Origin: CAYGDT01 sp964348745
GTDB taxonomy: Bacteria > Patescibacteriota > Gracilibacteria > Peribacterales > Peribacteraceae
DNA: 25,518 bases
Assembly (NCBI GenBank): GCA_964348745.1
Contig: CAYGDT010000008.1
Location: 1 to 25,518 of the forward strand
Direction: 5' to 3'
Under the pieces are notes generated by a model that saw only the letters and a program-made list of their open reading frames with translations, ran no database searches and was not told the origin of the DNA. Numbering within the stretch: position 1 is the first letter of the stretch; every line of letters starts with the position of its first letter. Of this stretch, positions 1 to 6,613 are shown one piece after another. A program made the position numbers and the translations under genes.

Positions 1-1
1 A

Positions 2-70
2 GAATACATGGAAAAGAATGAAATTTTGAAGGATTTGTTTGATGGACAGCGCATTGCGTCTATCCGTTAG
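2..70 (+). CDS. C-terminal end of an unidentified protein (partial)
   Basis: A frame open from the left edge ends with TAG at 68-70 and encodes 22 residues, ending DGQRIASIR. It is charged and reads like the tail of a soluble protein, but it is too short to assign. It is convergent with rnc, and a run of heptamer repeats separates the two. It could be a chance frame; only its position at the edge and the non-repetitive composition support it. Confidence 0.3.
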   Translation, partial: EYMEKNEILKDLFDGQRIASIR

Positions 71-147
71 ACACCGTACAATAATCCCTAGATAAACACT
101 AGCAGAATTAAAGGGGGCGGGCAAAGATGACTCAATTCGTTCGTCGT

Positions 148-172
148 CAGGTTACAGGTTACAGGTTACAGG
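148..172. repeat. Tandem heptamer array, unit GTTACAG (about 3 copies)
   Basis: GTTACAG is repeated head to tail about three times. It lies 20 bases from a second heptamer array with a different unit, in the space between the left-edge frame and the 3' end of rnc. The unit length of 7 is shared with the other arrays of this window. Confidence 0.8.
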
Positions 173-190
173 CTAGAGTAGCTACAATTT

Positions 191-237
191 CACTATCCAC
201 TATCCACTATCCACTATCCACTTTTCTTTATCCACTT
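191..237. repeat. Tandem heptamer array, unit TATCCAC
   Basis: TATCCAC is repeated about four times, followed by a spaced extra copy at 229-235. The array runs right up to the rnc stop codon (238-240), so it would be transcribed as the 3' untranslated region of rnc. The same unit, or its complement GTGGATA, recurs at 1368-1462, at 6446-6613 and inside mutY at 6007-6036. Confidence 0.85.
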
Positions 238-927
238 TTACTGCCATCCCTTCGCTTTCAGTCCCGCATCCGCAGCGGATGTCTCGGCTCTCTGTTTACT
301 GTTTCCCCGTCCGACAGCGACTTGTTCTTCTCCAATAAACACCGCACATGTGAAGATTTTGTCATGGTCAGGTCCCTCCTGATCGACGACGTCATAGTGA
401 GGAGTGACGCCGCAGTGCTCCTGCGCCCGCTCCTGAAACAGACTCTTTTGGTCGCGGTCTTTTCCTTCTGCTAGCAACCCGGATAGCCGCGTGAGAATAA
501 ATTCATTGCAGAATGTCTGCACCTTCTCAAACCCCTGATCCAGATAAATCGCGCCGATCAGCGCTTCCAACGCATTTGCGAGCGTCGAGTCTTTCTCTCT
601 TCCGCCGCTGCGCTCTTCCCCTTTACTCATAAACAAATACTCGCCCAGTTTGATCTCGCGGGCGACGTTTGCCAGGTTTTCTCGATTCACCAATGCAGAA
701 CGCAGATTGGTCATTTCTCCTTCGGACTTCTGCCCCATATAAAACAGGTAATCCGTGGCGATCAGTTCTAAGACCGCGTCTCCAAGGAATTCAAATCGTT
801 CGTTGTGACCGAGGGCGCGCGCTTGGCGCGCGGCACTTCTGTGTGTGAGCGATTGCGCGAGCAGATCCTTGTTTTTAAACCGGATGCCGATTATTTTTTC
901 GAGTGCAGTAAAACTGGATTGCGTCAT
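238..927 (-). CDS. rnc: Ribonuclease III
   Basis: Double-strand-specific endoribonuclease for rRNA processing and mRNA decay, cytoplasmic. The catalytic domain shows the family signature NERFEFLGDAVLE at about residues 42-54, with the acidic residues E43, E46 and D50. The second metal-binding block LANALEALIGAIYLD is at about 116-130; the D of the E. coli enzyme is N here, as in many bacterial relatives (recalled, not checked), and E121 is kept. A double-stranded RNA-binding domain fills about 160-229 and ends in the usual Ala-rich helix. The 229-residue length is normal. The start was set at ATG 925-927, because eight residues before LEKIIG match the family; an in-frame ATG at 955-957 would add ten residues. 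Neither start has a Shine-Dalgarno site. It is the last gene of the tuf-rpsJ-nusB run, 41 bases after the nusB stop. Confidence 0.95.
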   Translation of the reverse strand: MTQSSFTALEKIIGIRFKNKDLLAQSLTHRSAARQARALGHNERFEFLGDAVLELIATDYLFYMGQKSEGEMTNLRSALVNRENLANVAREIKLGEYLFMSKGEERSGGREKDSTLANALEALIGAIYLDQGFEKVQTFCNEFILTRLSGLLAEGKDRDQKSLFQERAQEHCGVTPHYDVVDQEGPDHDKIFTCAVFIGEEQVAVGRGNSKQRAETSAADAGLKAKGWQ

Positions 928-968
928 CGGTATGCAGTGTAGCGAATCATGCTGCATGAATCACGCAT

Positions 969-1364
969 TTATGCTTTTGCAATCGCGTTGAGCACTCCAT
1001 TAACGAATTTACTGGTCTCCGCAGTTCCATATTCCTTGGCGATTTCGATGCATTCATTCATCACGACCGCCGGAGGTGCGTCATTGCCATACAGCAGCTC
1101 ATAGGCACCCAAAAGCAGCACGGGTCTGGCGATCGGATCCATGCGTTTAAATTCCCACTCCGGAGCGTGCTGTTCGATGGCTGTTTTCAGATCTGCCTCC
1201 TTGGCAATCGTTCCTTCCAGCAGGCTTTTGGCAAATTCCCCGTCGATGTCCCCGAGGTCTTCCACTTTCTTCCCGAGGCTTACATACACATCGATATCGC
1301 GGTACCCGCGCTCAAAGAGTACCTGCATGACGGCGATCCGAGAGAGGTGGCGTTTACGGGCCAT
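969..1364 (-). CDS. nusB: Transcription antitermination protein NusB
   Basis: NusB pairs with S10 (NusE) on boxA RNA in the rRNA antitermination complex. The 131-residue protein begins MARKRHLSRIAVMQVLFE, the usual first helix, and has the conserved central part MDPIARPVLLLGAYELLY followed by PPAVVMNECIEIAKEYG, then SKFVNGVLNAIAK near the end. The all-helical fold and length match the family. ATG at 1362-1364 is chosen. A longer reading from GTG at 1439 would translate the heptamer repeats directly upstream (HYPLST) and is unlikely. Its partner S10 is encoded two genes upstream on the same strand, so both halves of the NusB-S10 complex are probably co-transcribed. No Shine-Dalgarno site is seen; the repeat array abuts the start codon. 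Confidence 0.93.
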   Translation of the reverse strand: MARKRHLSRIAVMQVLFERGYRDIDVYVSLGKKVEDLGDIDGEFAKSLLEGTIAKEADLKTAIEQHAPEWEFKRMDPIARPVLLLGAYELLYGNDAPPAVVMNECIEIAKEYGTAETSKFVNGVLNAIAKA

Positions 1365-1367
1365 TAC

Positions 1368-1462
1368 GACAGTAGTGGATAAAGGATAGTGGATAAAGAA
1401 TAATGGATGGAGTTCCCATAGCAGATGTGCATTATCCACAATTCACTATCCACTATCCGTTT
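1368..1462. repeat. Inverted pair of TATCCAC/GTGGATA heptamer arrays between the small basic gene and nusB
   Basis: The left arm (1373-1410) is built of GTGGATA/AAGGATA units and the right arm (1431-1462) of TATCCAC units, so the two can pair as a long imperfect hairpin. On the coding (minus) strand the hairpin lies between the stop of the small basic gene (1464) and the nusB start (1364), inside an apparent operon. Confidence 0.8.
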
Positions 1463-1463
1463 T

Positions 1464-1649
1464 TTAAGCTTTGACACGCGTAATGCGATTCAGCGCTTTT
1501 CCGGCTCGGTCTTTCGGTGCTGCACGCACGGAAAACGGCGAATTGGTGCGGTTTTTCAGTCTGCGCGTTTGTTTGCGCACATACTCGCCGTACTGGGCGT
1601 TGCCTGAACTTTTTGCTCGCCGTTTCTTGGGGGTTGGTCTCTTAGTCAT
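1464..1649 (-). CDS. Small very basic protein, perhaps a ribosomal protein
   Basis: A 61-residue protein rich in Arg and Lys, starting MTKRPTPKKRRAKSSG and ending ALNRITRVKA. Its size, charge and place between rpsJ and nusB suggest a ribosomal protein; the PKKR start is loosely like bL32, which often has this kind of N-terminus. I see no Cys pairs and no longer match, so the family is not established. It begins at ATG 1647-1649, 43 bases after the rpsJ stop, on the same strand. The whole frame is non-repetitive and the TAA stop touches the heptamer array. It may also be a lineage-specific nucleic-acid-binding protein. Confidence 0.65.
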   Translation of the reverse strand: MTKRPTPKKRRAKSSGNAQYGEYVRKQTRRLKNRTNSPFSVRAAPKDRAGKALNRITRVKA

Positions 1650-1692
1650 TGGAGAGAAGGTGAGGGGGACGGATCAGTCGGGTTTCAGGGGA

Positions 1693-2136
1693 CTATCCCA
1701 TTTTAATTTCAATATCGACGCCCGACGGGAGGCTTAAGCTCTGCAGGCTTTCAATCGTTTTAAATGTGGTGTCGGAGAGATCGATCAAGCGGCGGTGCGT
1801 GCGCATTTCAAACTGATCACGCGCGTCCTTGTGCTTGAAGGTGCTGCGCTGCACGGTGAACTTGCGGATTTTGGTCGGCAGGGGAGTCGGACCGTGCACC
1901 ACGGCGCCGCTGCGCTCGGCGGTCTCCAAAATTTTTCCTGCCGCTTCGTCGAGCACGATATGATCAAACGCACTTAAACGAATGCGGATCGTCTGGATCT
2001 TTGGGGTTTCTTTCTTTGCTTTTTTGGCTCCCTGAACAGCAGATTCCGCAATATCCTTTCCCGAAAGTTTGGCACTCTTTTTTACAGAAGACGGAGTCTT
2101 CTTTGTAGGTGCATCAGTTTTCTTCGGAGGATTCAT
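1693..2136 (-). CDS. rpsJ: 30S ribosomal protein S10 with a basic N-terminal extension
   Basis: The C-terminal 100 or so residues are a clear uS10: IQTIRIRLSAFDHIVLDEA, then GPTPLPTKIRKFTVQRS, FEMRTHRRLIDL, and a C-terminal GVDIEIKMG. S10 sits in the 30S head and also acts as NusE with NusB. Before the domain there are about 46 extra residues rich in Lys, Ala, Pro and Ser (KKTDAPTKKTPSSVKKSAK), absent from ordinary S10. The start is ATG 2134-2136; a TTG at 2211 would push the start through a perfect palindrome and is rejected. Located after tuf on the same strand. The usual followers of rpsJ (rplC, rplD and so on) are not here; the small basic gene, nusB and rnc follow instead. Confidence 0.93.
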   Translation of the reverse strand: MNPPKKTDAPTKKTPSSVKKSAKLSGKDIAESAVQGAKKAKKETPKIQTIRIRLSAFDHIVLDEAAGKILETAERSGAVVHGPTPLPTKIRKFTVQRSTFKHKDARDQFEMRTHRRLIDLSDTTFKTIESLQSLSLPSGVDIEIKMG

Positions 2137-2172
2137 AGCGATCTGGGGAAGGAGCAGGGGGAGAGCGTCTTT

Positions 2173-2203
2173 CGCAGAGACGGCACAGTGTGCCGTCTCT
2201 GCG
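2173..2203. repeat. Perfect palindrome between tuf and rpsJ
   Basis: CGCAGAGACGGCAC at 2173-2186 is repeated as its exact complement at 2190-2203 around a 3-base centre (14 base pairs). It lies between the tuf stop (2214-2216) and the rpsJ start (2136). No T-run follows on the minus strand, so it is not a standard intrinsic terminator. It may be a repeat element, an RNA-processing site for RNase III, or an attenuating hairpin between two highly expressed genes. Confidence 0.75.
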
Positions 2204-2213
2204 GGACGCAATA

Positions 2214-3405
2214 TTATTCTAAGATCTTGGTCACGACACCGGCTCCGACAGTACGGCCTCCTTCACGGATGGCGAAACGCGTACCTTCGTCGAGAGCGAT
2301 GGGTGCTCCGAGCGTTACAGTGAACTTTACGTTGTCGCCTGGCATCACCATTTCCACGTTCGCAGCAAGTTCAACAGTGCCTGTTACGTCCGTCGTGCGG
2401 ATGTAAAACTGTGGCTTGGAGCCTTTGAAGAACGGGGTGTGGCGTCCTCCTTCTTCCTTGGTAAGAACGTACACTTCAGAATCGAATTTTGAGTGCGGTT
2501 TGATGGAACCTGCCTTGGCAAGCACCTGGCCGCGCTGGATTTCCTCGCGCTCAATGCCGCGGAGCAGCAGTCCTACGTTGTCTCCGGCGATTCCCTCGTC
2601 GAGGAGCTTGTGGAACATTTCCACGCCCGTCACAACGACCTTGCGCGTGGGGTTGATACCGATCAGTTCCACTTCGTCGTTCACGAGCACTTTGCCCTGT
2701 TCGATACGGCCCGTTGCAACGGTACCGCGACCCTTAATGGAGAACACGTCCTCCACAGGCATAAGAAACGGCTTTTGTATCTCGCGCTTCGGATCCGGAA
2801 TGAACGTATCCAATGCGCGGAGCAGCTCTTTAAGTTTCTCTACCTGAGAAGCATCTCCTTCGAGAGCTTTCAGAGCAGACCCCTTGATGATCGGTGTATC
2901 GTCGCCTGGGAATTCGTACTTGCTGAGCAGTTCGCGTACTTCCACCTCCACGAGCTCCAAAAGCTCCGGATCTGTCACCATGTCCACCTTGTTTAAGAAG
3001 ACGACGATATAAGGAACGTTCACCTGACGTGCGAGCAGAATGTGCTCACGCGTCTGAGGCATCGGGCCGTCTGCAGCGGAAACTACAAGGATAGCACCGT
3101 CCATTTGAGCGGCTCCCGTAATCATGTTTTTGACGTAGTCGGCGTGACCTGGACAGTCGACGTGCGCGTAGTGGCGCACTTCGCTTTCGTACTCGACGTG
3201 CGAAGTTGCAATAGTAATACCGCGCTCGCGTTCTTCCGGTGCGTTATCGATGTGCGCGAAATCCTTCTTCTCACCTTCCGGAGAGAAATTCATGGATAGA
3301 GCTGCGGTAAGAGTAGTCTTACCGTGGTCGACGTGTCCGATTGTGCCCACGTTGACATGGGTNNNNNNNNNNGGTCTTATTGCGTTCAAACTTTTTATCA
3401 GCCAT
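2214..3405 (-). CDS. tuf: Translation elongation factor Tu (coding frame crosses an assembly gap)
   Basis: GTPase that delivers aminoacyl-tRNA to the ribosome. P-loop GHVDHGKT, switch II DCPGHADY and base-recognition NKVDM are all present, followed by the two beta-barrel domains (TGRIEQGKV, RGIEREEIQRGQVLA) and the C-terminal GGRTVGAGVVTKILE. About 395 residues, normal. The real start is ATG 3403-3405, giving MADKKFERNKT, the usual EF-Tu beginning; this is joined to THVNVGTIGHVDHGKTTL across ten N (3363-3372). With exactly ten bases the two parts are out of frame, so the N-run must be a placeholder. Upstream there is a consensus promoter and a leader of roughly 50 bases. Confidence 0.95.
3363..3372. 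other. Assembly gap of ten N inside tuf
   Basis: Ten N interrupt the EF-Tu N-terminus. The triplet before the gap (ACC on the coding strand, Thr) is repeated after it, and homologues read ...KTHVNVG with no insertion, so the two contig ends probably overlap and the true gap is zero or negative. Confidence 0.95.
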
Positions 3406-3463
3406 GTTGAAAAGAGGAAAAGGAGTGCAATTGAGAAGGAGGTTACCCTCATTCAGCCGCAAA

Positions 3464-3492
3464 AGTCTAGTGGGGAGCGGGAAAATCGTCAA
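3464..3492 (-). promoter_or_regulatory. Promoter for the tuf-rpsJ-nusB-rnc run
   Basis: On the minus strand TTGACG (3492-3487) and TAGACT (3469-3464) are separated by exactly 17 bases. Transcription would start near 3457, giving a leader of about 50 bases before the tuf ATG at 3405. It lies in the 104-base gap after the ABC gene. Confidence 0.6.
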
Positions 3493-3509
3493 GGAAAAGG
3501 TCGGCGCAA

Positions 3510-5279
3510 CTATTCTCCAAGCATCCCATTACTCTGTAATTCAACCATCTCTTTGTAAATGGGGCAGGTTTTCAGCAGCTCCTCATGCGGCGCGCAGGCG
3601 ATCAGTGTTCCGCCATCTATCACCGCGATCCGGTCGCAGGAACGCACGGTAGAAAGCCGGTGTGCGATCACGATGGCTGTGCGGTCTTTCATGAGATACG
3701 CGAGAGCTTCCTGAATATATTTTTCGGAGACGGAGTCCAAGCTGCTTGTTGCTTCATCGAGAATAAGGATGGGTTTGTCGGCTAAAATTGCGCGTGCGAT
3801 AGCTACGCGCTGGCGTTCGCCTCCCGAAAGCTTGACGCCGCGTTCGCCGACGAGCGTAGAGTAACCGGCGGGTAACGTGGTAACGAAATCGTGGGCATGT
3901 GCGAGTTTCGCGGCATGCTCGATTTGCTTGTAGGTCGCATCGGGTTTGGCGTACGAAATATTCTCGGCGATTGTCCTGTGGAAGAGCAGGGGATCTTGGG
4001 GCACGAGGCTCATGGAACCGCGCAGGCTCGCTTGCGTCACTTTTGCAATGTCTTGATCATCGATGAGGATCTGACCATCACTCAGTTCGTACAGGCGCAT
4101 CAACAATTTGGTGATCGTGCTTTTTCCTGCTCCGGAGTGGCCAACGAACGCAATCTTCTCCCGCGGTTGCACCGTAAGGTGTAAATCTTCAAAGAGAGAC
4201 CCTTTTGCGTTTTCGTAGGCGAAGCGGACATGATGGAAAGCAATGGAGCCTTGCAGGACCATTAACGGTTTTGCATTTGGCACGTCTTCGATCTCCACCG
4301 ACTGTCCCATCATTGCGACCATTTCCTCGCAATGACTCACCGCTCGCAGGTACGCACGCACATTGTTGCCGATTTGCCGCATGTATCCCCAGAGCAGTCC
4401 CATATAAAAGAGGAGCATGACGACGCTTCCGGGGGAAAGGGTTCCTTCCAGCCATTCGTGCAGCGCAACGAGGAGGATGACGGCTTCGATCGCAATGAGC
4501 GTGATGGATTGCAGCCAGGCAAACGATGTTGCCGCCCGCCACGATCGCTGCACTCTCCGCAGCCATTCCGACACCACACTGTGGTGGCGCGATTCCTCGT
4601 AGTCATGCTTTGCGAATGCTTTGACAAGTGCATTGCCGCTGATGGCGTCGACCATATTTGCAGTCACTCGCGTATCTTGTCGGTCTACCCAACTAAACAG
4701 GCGCGCCAACATCAGGTTTAATGTGATGGAAACGGCGCAGTACGCAATCATTCCCGTGAGCATGATCAGACCTATCTTCAGGGAGAAGCGCAGAAGGATG
4801 CCCGTGAGCGTGAGGATAAACAGTCCCGCAGGAATAAAATCGAACCAGATGCGATCCATGATGGTCTCGACGCTATCGACGCCGCGCCCGATGCGCCGCG
4901 CGGTTGCGCCGGCGAAGGTATTGATATGAAACTTCGTCGACAGCCGTTGAACGTGTGTGAACACACCGATGTGAATGCGCTGGAGCATCCTCGCTTCTAT
5001 CCACCCGAGCATCATCGCCGCAGTTTCATGCAAGGTAAACCCGATGATGGCACAGCCGATGCCCAGCAGAAACATCAACCTGGCGTGTTCGTAGAGCGTC
5101 TCGCTCGGGATCGCACGTGCAGTGATAATGTCGATCGCTTCGCGATAGAAGTACGGCTGTGCAAGGTGGAACCCGACCGATGCAATGGCAAACAGCAGCA
5201 TCAGCGTGAGTGCAGGCAGATTTTGCCGAGCGTACGTCCAGACGAACTTGAGCACCTGTGAATGGCGGATTTTCTGCAT
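3510..5279 (-). CDS. ABC transporter, fused permease and ATPase (MsbA/exporter type)
   Basis: A 589-residue half-transporter that would work as a dimer in the cytoplasmic membrane, exporting an unknown substrate (lipid, peptide or drug). The N-terminal half (about 15-310) has six hydrophobic segments of the type I exporter fold. The ATPase half has Walker A GHSGAGKST (380-388), Q-loop in LVPQDPLLF (about 425-433), signature LSGGERQR (484-491), Walker B ILILDEATSSLD (504-515) and H-loop AHRLS (539-543), all intact. Length and order are normal for the family. The start is ATG 5277-5279, two residues before a basic stretch. It is divergent from mutY with a 94-base gap, and the tuf promoter follows it, so it is probably a separate unit. 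Substrate cannot be told from sequence. Confidence 0.93.
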   Translation of the reverse strand: MQKIRHSQVLKFVWTYARQNLPALTLMLLFAIASVGFHLAQPYFYREAIDIITARAIPSETLYEHARLMFLLGIGCAIIGFTLHETAAMMLGWIEARMLQRIHIGVFTHVQRLSTKFHINTFAGATARRIGRGVDSVETIMDRIWFDFIPAGLFILTLTGILLRFSLKIGLIMLTGMIAYCAVSITLNLMLARLFSWVDRQDTRVTANMVDAISGNALVKAFAKHDYEESRHHSVVSEWLRRVQRSWRAATSFAWLQSITLIAIEAVILLVALHEWLEGTLSPGSVVMLLFYMGLLWGYMRQIGNNVRAYLRAVSHCEEMVAMMGQSVEIEDVPNAKPLMVLQGSIAFHHVRFAYENAKGSLFEDLHLTVQPREKIAFVGHSGAGKSTITKLLMRLYELSDGQILIDDQDIAKVTQASLRGSMSLVPQDPLLFHRTIAENISYAKPDATYKQIEHAAKLAHAHDFVTTLPAGYSTLVGERGVKLSGGERQRVAIARAILADKPILILDEATSSLDSVSEKYIQEALAYLMKDRTAIVIAHRLSTVRSCDRIAVIDGGTLIACAPHEELLKTCPIYKEMVELQSNGMLGE

Positions 5280-5343
5280 GTATAAAGGTTAAACGATGAT
5301 TGTGCCTGTTTGTTGCAAAATCTATTTGTTTTTTCATTTGTCG

Positions 5344-5364
5344 ATGCGTCCCAACGGGACGCAT
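5344..5364. promoter_or_regulatory. Palindrome between the divergent ABC gene and mutY
   Basis: ATGCGTCCC (5344-5352) and GGGACGCAT (5356-5364) form a perfect 9-base-pair inverted repeat with a 3-base centre. It lies 10 bases before the mutY ATG and within the 94-base divergent region. It could be an operator, a 5' leader hairpin or one more copy of the short palindromic elements of this genome; GC-rich composition favours the last. Confidence 0.5.
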
Positions 5365-5373
5365 ACTACGTTC

Positions 5374-6441
5374 ATGAAACGGTCCGAACGCGTCGAAATC
5401 TTCGTTCGTGAAATCTGGGATTGGTTTGCCGTACATAAACGGACATTGCCTTGGCGCGATCTTCCCGATTCAGATCTTGCTGATCGAGCGTACAAGATTT
5501 TGGTTTCAGAGGTGATGCTACAGCAAACACAGGTAAGTCGAGTAAAAATTGTATTCAAAGATTTCCTCGAAAGATTCCCGCATATTGAGGATCTCGCTGT
5601 TGCAACAAATAAAGATGTTCTCCTCGCATGGCGGGGAATGGGCTACAACAACAGGGCGATTCGACTGCGTGACGCAGCAAAGCACATAGTGCAATTACAA
5701 ATTGCGAATGGCGAATGGCGAATGGCGAATGGCGAATTGCGAATGGCGAATGGCGCCTGCCTGCCGACAAGGCAGGAATTACGATTTCCCGTTACCATGG
5801 AAGATCTTCAGAAAATTCCGGGGGTCGGTCATTACACGGCAGCAGCCATCAGAAATTTTGCATTCAATCTTCCTACTCCGTGTCTCGATACAAACATCCG
5901 AAGAATATTGCACCGCACGTTCATAGGTCCGGAGTATGCAGACGGTACATGGAAAAAGGACGATGCGTATTTGCTCGAGATTGCGGGAGAAGTTTTGGAT
6001 GTGGCCTTATCCGCTATCCACCATCCACTATCCACTCGCAGGTCGCAGAACTGCGCCGACTGGCATTCCGCCCTCATGGATTTTGGTTCACTCGTTTGTA
6101 CCAAAGCACGACCCAAGTGGGACATTTGTCCGCTGACCCATGCGGGCATCATGAAGGCTGCATACAAGGTTCCTGCTATTGGGGACAGGGCAAAGAGCAT
6201 CAAAAAAGAGCCGGGACGCTATGTTGGATCGAAATACATTCCGAACAGGATCTTTCGAGGCAAAGTGATTGATGAACTGCGTGACAGTCCTGCAGGACTC
6301 ACCGCGGAGCAGATCGGCCGTAATGTCTGTATCGATTGGGAATCGTCGGAGCATCGAGAGTGGCTAGGAAACATCATCGATGCATTAAAGAAAGATCAAT
6401 TGATTGCCAAGCGAGCAGCAAGATTTTTGTTGAAGGAATAG
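5374..6441 (+). CDS. mutY: A/G-specific adenine glycosylase MutY, with two repeat-derived insertions
   Basis: Base-excision enzyme removing A mispaired with 8-oxoguanine. About 355 residues from ATG 5374. The catalytic block SEVMLQQTQVSRV carries E46; the helix-hairpin-helix is KIPGVGHYTAAAI (147-159); the catalytic Asp is D172 in LDTNIRRIL. The iron-sulfur region reads CTKARPKWDICPL: two of the four Cys of E. coli MutY are kept (C242, C252), the other two are W and I, so the cluster is probably absent. The C-terminal part (about 262-355) looks like a short winged-helix rather than the usual NUDIX-like domain. Two segments have no counterpart in the family: residues about 110-138, made by seven GCGAATG heptamers plus a palindrome, and 211-221, made by TATCCAC units. 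A longer start at 5296 would cross the palindrome. Function is probably retained because the catalytic residues are intact. Confidence 0.9.
   Translation: MKRSERVEIFVREIWDWFAVHKRTLPWRDLPDSDLADRAYKILVSEVMLQQTQVSRVKIVFKDFLERFPHIEDLAVATNKDVLLAWRGMGYNNRAIRLRDAAKHIVQLQIANGEWRMANGELRMANGACLPTRQELRFPVTMEDLQKIPGVGHYTAAAIRNFAFNLPTPCLDTNIRRILHRTFIGPEYADGTWKKDDAYLLEIAGEVLDVALSAIHHPLSTRRSQNCADWHSALMDFGSLVCTKARPKWDICPLTHAGIMKAAYKVPAIGDRAKSIKKEPGRYVGSKYIPNRIFRGKVIDELRDSPAGLTAEQIGRNVCIDWESSEHREWLGNIIDALKKDQLIAKRAARFLLKE
5704..5776 (+). repeat. In-frame heptamer array plus palindrome inside mutY
   Basis: Seven tandem GCGAATG units (one variant, GCGAATT) occupy 5704-5752 and translate as two ANGEWRM-like heptapeptides. 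Directly after comes the palindrome CCTGCC (5760-5765), 5-base loop, GGCAGG (5771-5776). The block enlarges the loop just before the helix-hairpin-helix of MutY without breaking the frame. Confidence 0.9.
6007..6036 (+). repeat. In-frame TATCCAC heptamers inside mutY
   Basis: About four TATCC(A/G)C-type units translate as LSAIHHPLST between the helix ending EVLDVA and the conserved ADWHSALMDFG. The same unit makes the intergenic arrays at 191-237, 1368-1462 and 6446-6613. Confidence 0.85.
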
Positions 6442-6445
6442 AGAA

Positions 6446-6613
6446 GTGGATAAAGAGAAGTGGATAGTGGATAGATAGAAGTGGATAACGGATAAAGGAT
6501 AACGGATAACGGATAACGATTCTTTATCCATTTTTCACTATCCACTATCCACTTTTCCTCTATCCACTATCCACTTTTCCTCTATCCACTATCCTTTATC
6601 CTTTATCCGTTAT
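6446..6613. repeat. Large inverted heptamer array between convergent genes
   Basis: The left half (6446-6517) is a run of GTGGATA, ACGGATA and AAGGATA heptamers; the right half (6520-6613) is a run of the complements TATCCAC, TATCCGT and TATCCTT. Together they can fold into one long hairpin of about 168 bases. It begins 4 bases after the mutY stop, and its right end supplies the stop codon and last two or three residues of the convergent gene at 6603. It may serve as a shared 3' end for both genes. Confidence 0.9.

Noticed and set aside
127..474. Plus-strand frame of 115 codons opposite rnc
   Set aside because: It starts in heptamer repeats and otherwise is the complement of the clear RNase III gene.
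1365..1439. Longer NusB from GTG 1439
   Set aside because: The extra residues are translated repeat units; family alignment starts at MARKRH.
2137..2211. Longer S10 from TTG 2211
   Set aside because: It would translate the perfect palindrome at 2173-2203 and needs a rare start; ATG 2136 is adequate.
3430..3445. ACCTCCTT in the tuf leader, resembling the 16S rRNA 3' end
   Set aside because: Eight bases can occur by chance, no other 16S sequence is near, and no function is evident.
3406..3452. EF-Tu start at ATG 3452 giving a hydrophobic N-terminus
   Set aside because: It is an artefact of the ten-N gap; the true MADKKFERNKT start lies in another frame at 3405.
191..6613. CRISPR array at the repeat blocks
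   Set aside because: Repeats are 7 bases, directly tandem or inverted, with no spacers of uniform length and no cas genes.
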